A DNA stretch of 8,656 nucleotides from Armatimonadota bacterium (lineage in GTDB: Bacteria; Armatimonadota; Zipacnadia; Zipacnadales; UBA11051), in the NCBI GenBank assembly GCA_003542955.1, contig DPJP01000384.1, forward strand, positions 1 through 8,656. The letters are read 5' to 3'. The notes below the pieces were generated by a model. It was not told the origin of the DNA, did not search any database, and worked only from the letters and a program-made list of their open reading frames with translations. Within the stretch, counting starts at the first letter, position 1. Each line of letters opens with the position of its first letter. A program made the translations under genes and the position numbers. Shown one piece after another: positions 5,899 to 8,656 of the stretch.

Positions 5899-7554
5899 AT
5901 GGTCCTGAGCATGTTGATCCCGTTGGTGCTGGCGGCCCAGGCGCCGCAGGGCGATGTCACCATCAAGACGGAGCACCTGACCGTCACCATGACGGCAAAG
6001 GCCGGATGGACGATACGGACCATCGACTATGACGGCACGCGGATGCTCGTCGACGCCGGCGGCCAGGGCGCCGTCTACCAGGCCAAAGGCGGCGAGTGGA
6101 TGGGCTCGGCGATGGCGGGCGGCGAGGAAGTGACCGACTGCGATATCACCGCCGACACGCTGCTGGCCAACCCACAAAAGCACTATGACATAGGCGGCGA
6201 GAAGGTGCAGGTGAAGAAGACCTCGACCATCGGCAAGATGGCCCACACCGCAGAGACCACCTTCGAGGGCGACCTCTTCATCCAGAAGCACACATTCACC
6301 GCCACCGAGGACATCGACCTGGGCGCCTTCTATGCGTTCATCTACTCCGTGGCGCCCACCACGACGAACTACCTGGCGAAGAAGCTCGACGGCTCCGAGA
6401 CGGAGGGGAGCTTCAAGGGCGGTGGCGGCTACCCCCTGGATGCCGATGTCGAGTGGGTGGCGCAGTATGACTCCAATGCGCAGAAGGGGCTCATCTGCTA
6501 CTACATCACCCGGCTCGACGCCGCAGGCGCCACACGCATCTGGGATCAGCCAACCTACCACAAGTTCTTCGCCCAGCCGTTTGTGGGTCTGATGCCGAAA
6601 GATACGTCGGTCGAGTACCGCATGGTGATGAAGTTCTTCTCGGCTCCCCCGGACGCGTGGAAGGCCACCGTCGGGCAGGAGGTAGCCGCACTCGAGCAGC
6701 GATTCCCGGTCGAGGGGGCCGCGCAGGTTGAGCAACCTCGACTGTATGGCGAGGGTGTTCCGGAGAATGGTGTGCTGACCGTGAAGGTGGGCGACTACAC
6801 TGTCGACTTCGCGGCGGAGCAGGCGTGGACCATCGACAGCTTCAGCTTCGACGGCAACGAGATCGGCGGCGCCACGGGCTTCTACGGCACCGTCCTGATC
6901 CCACAGGGCGGCAACTGGATCGGCACCGGACATACCGAGGGCGGGCGTGAGATCGTCAACGCGGTCACGCTGATCGTCGATGGGCAGGAGCAGCCGATTG
7001 CGGTGGACAAGACCATCGAGGCCGATGAGGTCACGCTCATCAAAGACTCGATGATCCACAGCTTCAGGGCCCGGACGACAATCACCGTCGGCAAGGACGA
7101 CGTCTACCAGCGGCAGGAACTCGAGGCCGTCGAGGACATGGACATCAAGCTCATGTACCTGTTCATGCACTGCTGGTCGCACACGACGACGAAGTGGTTC
7201 GCCGAGCTGCCCGACGGTCAGACGACACAGGGCGAACTGGTCGAGAAGGGCTTCCAGATCAACCAGGACACTCGCTGGATCGCCGAGTTTGAGCCGAACT
7301 GGAGCATGGGCATCATCGGCTACACGCCGAAGGTGGCGACCGGCCCCGGCAGCGGGACGAAGATATGGGTCGTGCCGGACCGCTATCACAAGCACTACAC
7401 CCAGCGGATCGCGGGCGCGGGAGAGCAGTTCAAGGCGGGCGACAGACTCGACTACGAGATGATCGTCACGGGTGTCAGGGACGAGACCGGCGACTGGACG
7501 AAGACGCAGGCCGCGGCCGCCGCACTCAAAGAGAAGTACCCGCCCAAGGAGTAG
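5899..7554 (+). CDS. Exported protein with two tandem copies of an unrecognised domain, 551 aa
   Basis: I do not recognise this family. Residues 1-14 (MVLSMLIPLVLAAQ) form a short hydrophobic leader, with likely cleavage after A13 or A15, so export to the periplasm or beyond is inferred. The remainder is two homologous halves, about 26-270 and 291-548, joined by a linker of about 20 residues. Both are rich in alternating beta-type patterns and aromatic residues and contain almost no cysteine. Repeat length and composition would suit a large beta-sandwich such as the galactose-mutarotase-like fold found in polysaccharide-processing enzymes, but this is a guess. No catalytic motif is evident. 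The start at 5899 is the first ATG after an in-frame TGA at 5806; a G-rich stretch (GGACGGGGG, 5883-5891) may act as a weak ribosome site. It follows the secretin gene by 16 bp, suggesting one operon. Confidence 0.85.
   Translation: MVLSMLIPLVLAAQAPQGDVTIKTEHLTVTMTAKAGWTIRTIDYDGTRMLVDAGGQGAVYQAKGGEWMGSAMAGGEEVTDCDITADTLLANPQKHYDIGGEKVQVKKTSTIGKMAHTAETTFEGDLFIQKHTFTATEDIDLGAFYAFIYSVAPTTTNYLAKKLDGSETEGSFKGGGGYPLDADVEWVAQYDSNAQKGLICYYITRLDAAGATRIWDQPTYHKFFAQPFVGLMPKDTSVEYRMVMKFFSAPPDAWKATVGQEVAALEQRFPVEGAAQVEQPRLYGEGVPENGVLTVKVGDYTVDFAAEQAWTIDSFSFDGNEIGGATGFYGTVLIPQGGNWIGTGHTEGGREIVNAVTLIVDGQEQPIAVDKTIEADEVTLIKDSMIHSFRARTTITVGKDDVYQRQELEAVEDMDIKLMYLFMHCWSHTTTKWFAELPDGQTTQGELVEKGFQINQDTRWIAEFEPNWSMGIIGYTPKVATGPGSGTKIWVVPDRYHKHYTQRIAGAGEQFKAGDRLDYEMIVTGVRDETGDWTKTQAAAAALKEKYPPKE
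5974..6708 (+). repeat. Internal domain repeat, copy A (coding)
   Basis: Residues about 26-270 of the 551-residue protein. Landmarks shared with copy B are LTVTMTAKAGWTIRTIDYDG, GGEWMGSAMAGGEEV, TEDIDLGAFYAFIYS, ADVEWVAQYD, IWDQPTYHKFFAQ and a closing VAALEQRFP. The similarity is at protein level; the nucleotide sequences have diverged, so the duplication is old. Confidence 0.85.
6769..7542 (+). repeat. Internal domain repeat, copy B (coding)
   Basis: Residues about 291-548 of the 551-residue protein. Counterparts of copy A, in the same order, are LTVKVGDYTVDFAAEQAWTI, GGNWIGTGHTEGGREI, VEDMDIKLMYLFMHC, QDTRWIAEFE, IWVVPDRYHKHYTQ and a closing AAALKEKYP. Order and spacing are conserved over the full length, so this is a whole-domain duplication rather than a short shared motif. 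Confidence 0.85.
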
Positions 7555-7584
7555 CCGCTGCGAGCGGATGCACGTATCTGGGTA

Positions 7585-7618
7585 CAACGTCCGCGGTCCT
7601 CTGAGGCTGCGGACGTTG
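7585..7618 (+). terminator. Perfect 10-bp hairpin, probable terminator of the secretin operon
   Basis: CAACGTCCGC (7585-7594) is perfectly complementary to GCGGACGTTG (7609-7618). The 14-base interior can form a further CCT/AGG pairing. It starts 30 nt after the stop at 7554. No T-run follows (AGCGTATCCGG), so it may need a factor or act as a 3'-end stabiliser rather than as a classic intrinsic terminator. Confidence 0.6.
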
Positions 7619-7751
7619 AGCGTATCCGGCACGGGGTCAGGCAGACAGGACACGAGCCGTGACACGGCGAAGGTACCCGCGAGGAGCCGGCCGCGCCTGC
7701 GGCATCACGGGCGATGGTCGGAGACGCGAGCCGGCGGAGAGTCACTATATC

Positions 7752-7758
7752 GAGGGGG
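7752..7758 (+). promoter_or_regulatory. Ribosome binding site for the GTG start at 7766
   Basis: GAGGGGG lies 7 bases before GTG at 7766. The frame is open further upstream, but this is the point where a purine-rich site, a start codon and a signal peptide coincide. Confidence 0.7.
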
Positions 7759-7765
7759 AACGAGC

Positions 7766-8656
7766 GTGGCGCCACGGTTGCGAAGCACTCTGCTCGGCCT
7801 CGGGTGCTGCCTGGTGGTCGTTGCCGGGCTGCAGGGCCCGGCGTACGGGCTCCTGGACGACTTTGCGCCGGTCTCCGGCACCTACGCGCAACCAAACGGC
7901 CATGCAGCCACACTATCGATCCCGCCCGTTGCCGACCCAACACAACTGCGGATCGTCGTCAGCGGCACGTTCTTCTGCGACTATGACGATACAACCTATG
8001 ACGCCCTGTACGCGACGGACAAGACCGGTCGACGCACCAGGCGCCACGCCCTGGTCAGTATCCTCCCGCGGGAACTGAGATATCTCGGCCCGGGGCCGAC
8101 ACGCCACCAGTTCGTGTACACGCTTGCCCCGGCAACGAGCGCGCCGGAAGCGGTGACCATCAGCATAGACTTCGATGCGCTTGCCCGAAGCCTCCCGATC
8201 TCGGCCTCGCAGGTCAGGAGTTCCCTGTCAGGCGGAGTGCGGCTGGAGCTCTGGCGCCCCCGGCCGAAGCCCTCGCCATGGCCGCCCATCATCGCCGTGG
8301 CGGCATCACTGGGGCTCCTTGGTTGGCTGGTCGTGCATATTCTGCGCAGGCGACCATCGGGCCCGCCGGACATCGGAGAGGCGATTGGGGCCATCCAGAG
8401 CGCGTACAGGAGCGCTCTGCCCGCGATCGAGAGACACCCGAGGGCGGCTGAGATCTCCGCTCTGCTGGGAGGAGTTCATGATGGCGCGCTCATCCTCTCT
8501 GAGCGCATCGCGGCATTCAGGACGGCCCGAGACACGACCGACATCGAACAGCTTGACGCCGATATCGGCGCCATCCGTCAGCAACTCGCCCAGTCTCAGA
8601 GCGATGACGCGCGCCGCGGACTCACGGACGACCTGCAGGCCAGGTACCATGTGCGT
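7766..8656 (+). CDS. Unrecognised exported, single-pass membrane protein (3' end outside window)
   Basis: The frame is open from GTG at 7766 to the last base (297 codons, no stop). I do not recognise the family. Residues 1-28 look like a signal peptide (basic MAPRLR, then STLLGLGCCLVVVAGLQ, likely cleavage near AYG). Residues about 29-165 form an extracytoplasmic, beta-type region (for example LRIVVSGTFFCDYDD and VTISIDFDALARSL). A Pro-rich linker, RPRPKPSPWPP, leads into a membrane span at about 174-193 (IIAVAASLGLLGWLVVHIL), followed by RRR, as expected for a cytoplasmic C-terminal side. Residues about 200-297 are helical, charged and Gln/Asp-rich, possibly coiled-coil. It lies 211 bp after the preceding gene, beyond a hairpin, so it probably has its own promoter, which I could not locate. 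Overlapping frames give only Arg/Pro/Ser-rich shadows. Confidence 0.75.
   Translation, partial: MAPRLRSTLLGLGCCLVVVAGLQGPAYGLLDDFAPVSGTYAQPNGHAATLSIPPVADPTQLRIVVSGTFFCDYDDTTYDALYATDKTGRRTRRHALVSILPRELRYLGPGPTRHQFVYTLAPATSAPEAVTISIDFDALARSLPISASQVRSSLSGGVRLELWRPRPKPSPWPPIIAVAASLGLLGWLVVHILRRRPSGPPDIGEAIGAIQSAYRSALPAIERHPRAAEISALLGGVHDGALILSERIAAFRTARDTTDIEQLDADIGAIRQQLAQSQSDDARRGLTDDLQARYHVR

Noticed and set aside
6724..6737. AGGTTG-AG-CAACCT inverted repeat between the two domain copies
   Set aside because: The two-base loop is too tight for a stable hairpin and the repeat is inside coding sequence in the inter-domain linker; most likely chance.
5782..7665. 627-codon open frame on the minus strand opposite the duplicated protein gene
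   Set aside because: Its product is Leu/Arg/Gly/Val/His-rich with no domain pattern, it has no convincing ribosome site, and it overlaps the ends of two well-supported features. Long antisense frames are expected opposite GC-rich genes. The + strand frame shows a real internal domain duplication, which settles the coding strand.
7723..7751. TATATC as a -10 box just before the last gene
   Set aside because: The matching -35 position reads GACGCG, and the start codon would be only about 8 bases from the transcript start. Not supportable.
7659..8078. 139-codon plus-strand frame overlapping the start of the last gene
   Set aside because: Arg/Ser/Thr/Pro-rich translation with no signal or domain. 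The overlapping GTG-initiated frame at 7766 has a ribosome site, signal peptide and membrane span.
1..8656. CRISPR arrays, tRNA or rRNA genes, insertion sequences, phage or attachment sites
   Set aside because: No regularly spaced direct repeats, no tRNA-like cloverleaf, no transposase or integrase reading frame and no terminal inverted repeats were seen on reading both strands.

Overview
The window is about 65% G+C, tightly packed DNA from a flagellated, outer-membrane-bearing bacterium. Flagellation is shown by the tail of a flagellin gene at the left edge, and the outer membrane is implied by a secretin-family protein in the middle. Together with a large secreted GH42-like glycosidase and otherwise unfamiliar secreted proteins, this resembles environmental lineages such as Armatimonadota or Planctomycetota and their relatives. 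That placement is inference; no rRNA or universal marker is present.

Layout, left to right. (1) Positions 1-69 (+) are the last 22 codons of a flagellin. (2) A perfect 11-bp hairpin at 172-198 lies between this gene and the converging gene on the other strand. (3) Positions 245-2896 (-) encode an 883-residue exported beta-galactosidase-like glycoside hydrolase, driven by a near-consensus sigma70-type promoter at 2947-2975 (-). (4) Diverging from it are two same-strand genes 16 bp apart, presumably one operon. The first (3108-5882) is a 924-residue, highly modified secretin. The second (5899-7554) is a 551-residue exported protein made of two tandem copies of an unrecognised domain. A 10-bp hairpin at 7585-7618 probably ends the unit. 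(5) A GTG-initiated gene starts at 7766 and runs off the right edge; it encodes an unrecognised exported, single-pass membrane protein.

All four substantially complete products are predicted to enter the Sec pathway, so the window is an envelope/secretion region. The most unusual part is the secretin operon. The secretin keeps the C-terminal signature and shows four copies of a ring-building-domain-like beta-turn-helix motif. One of these copies is embedded inside the beta-barrel half. The gene stands with no pseudopilin, ATPase or platform-protein gene visible, but with a duplicated secreted protein directly downstream. Whether that protein is a substrate, partner or accessory factor of the secretin cannot be decided from sequence alone.
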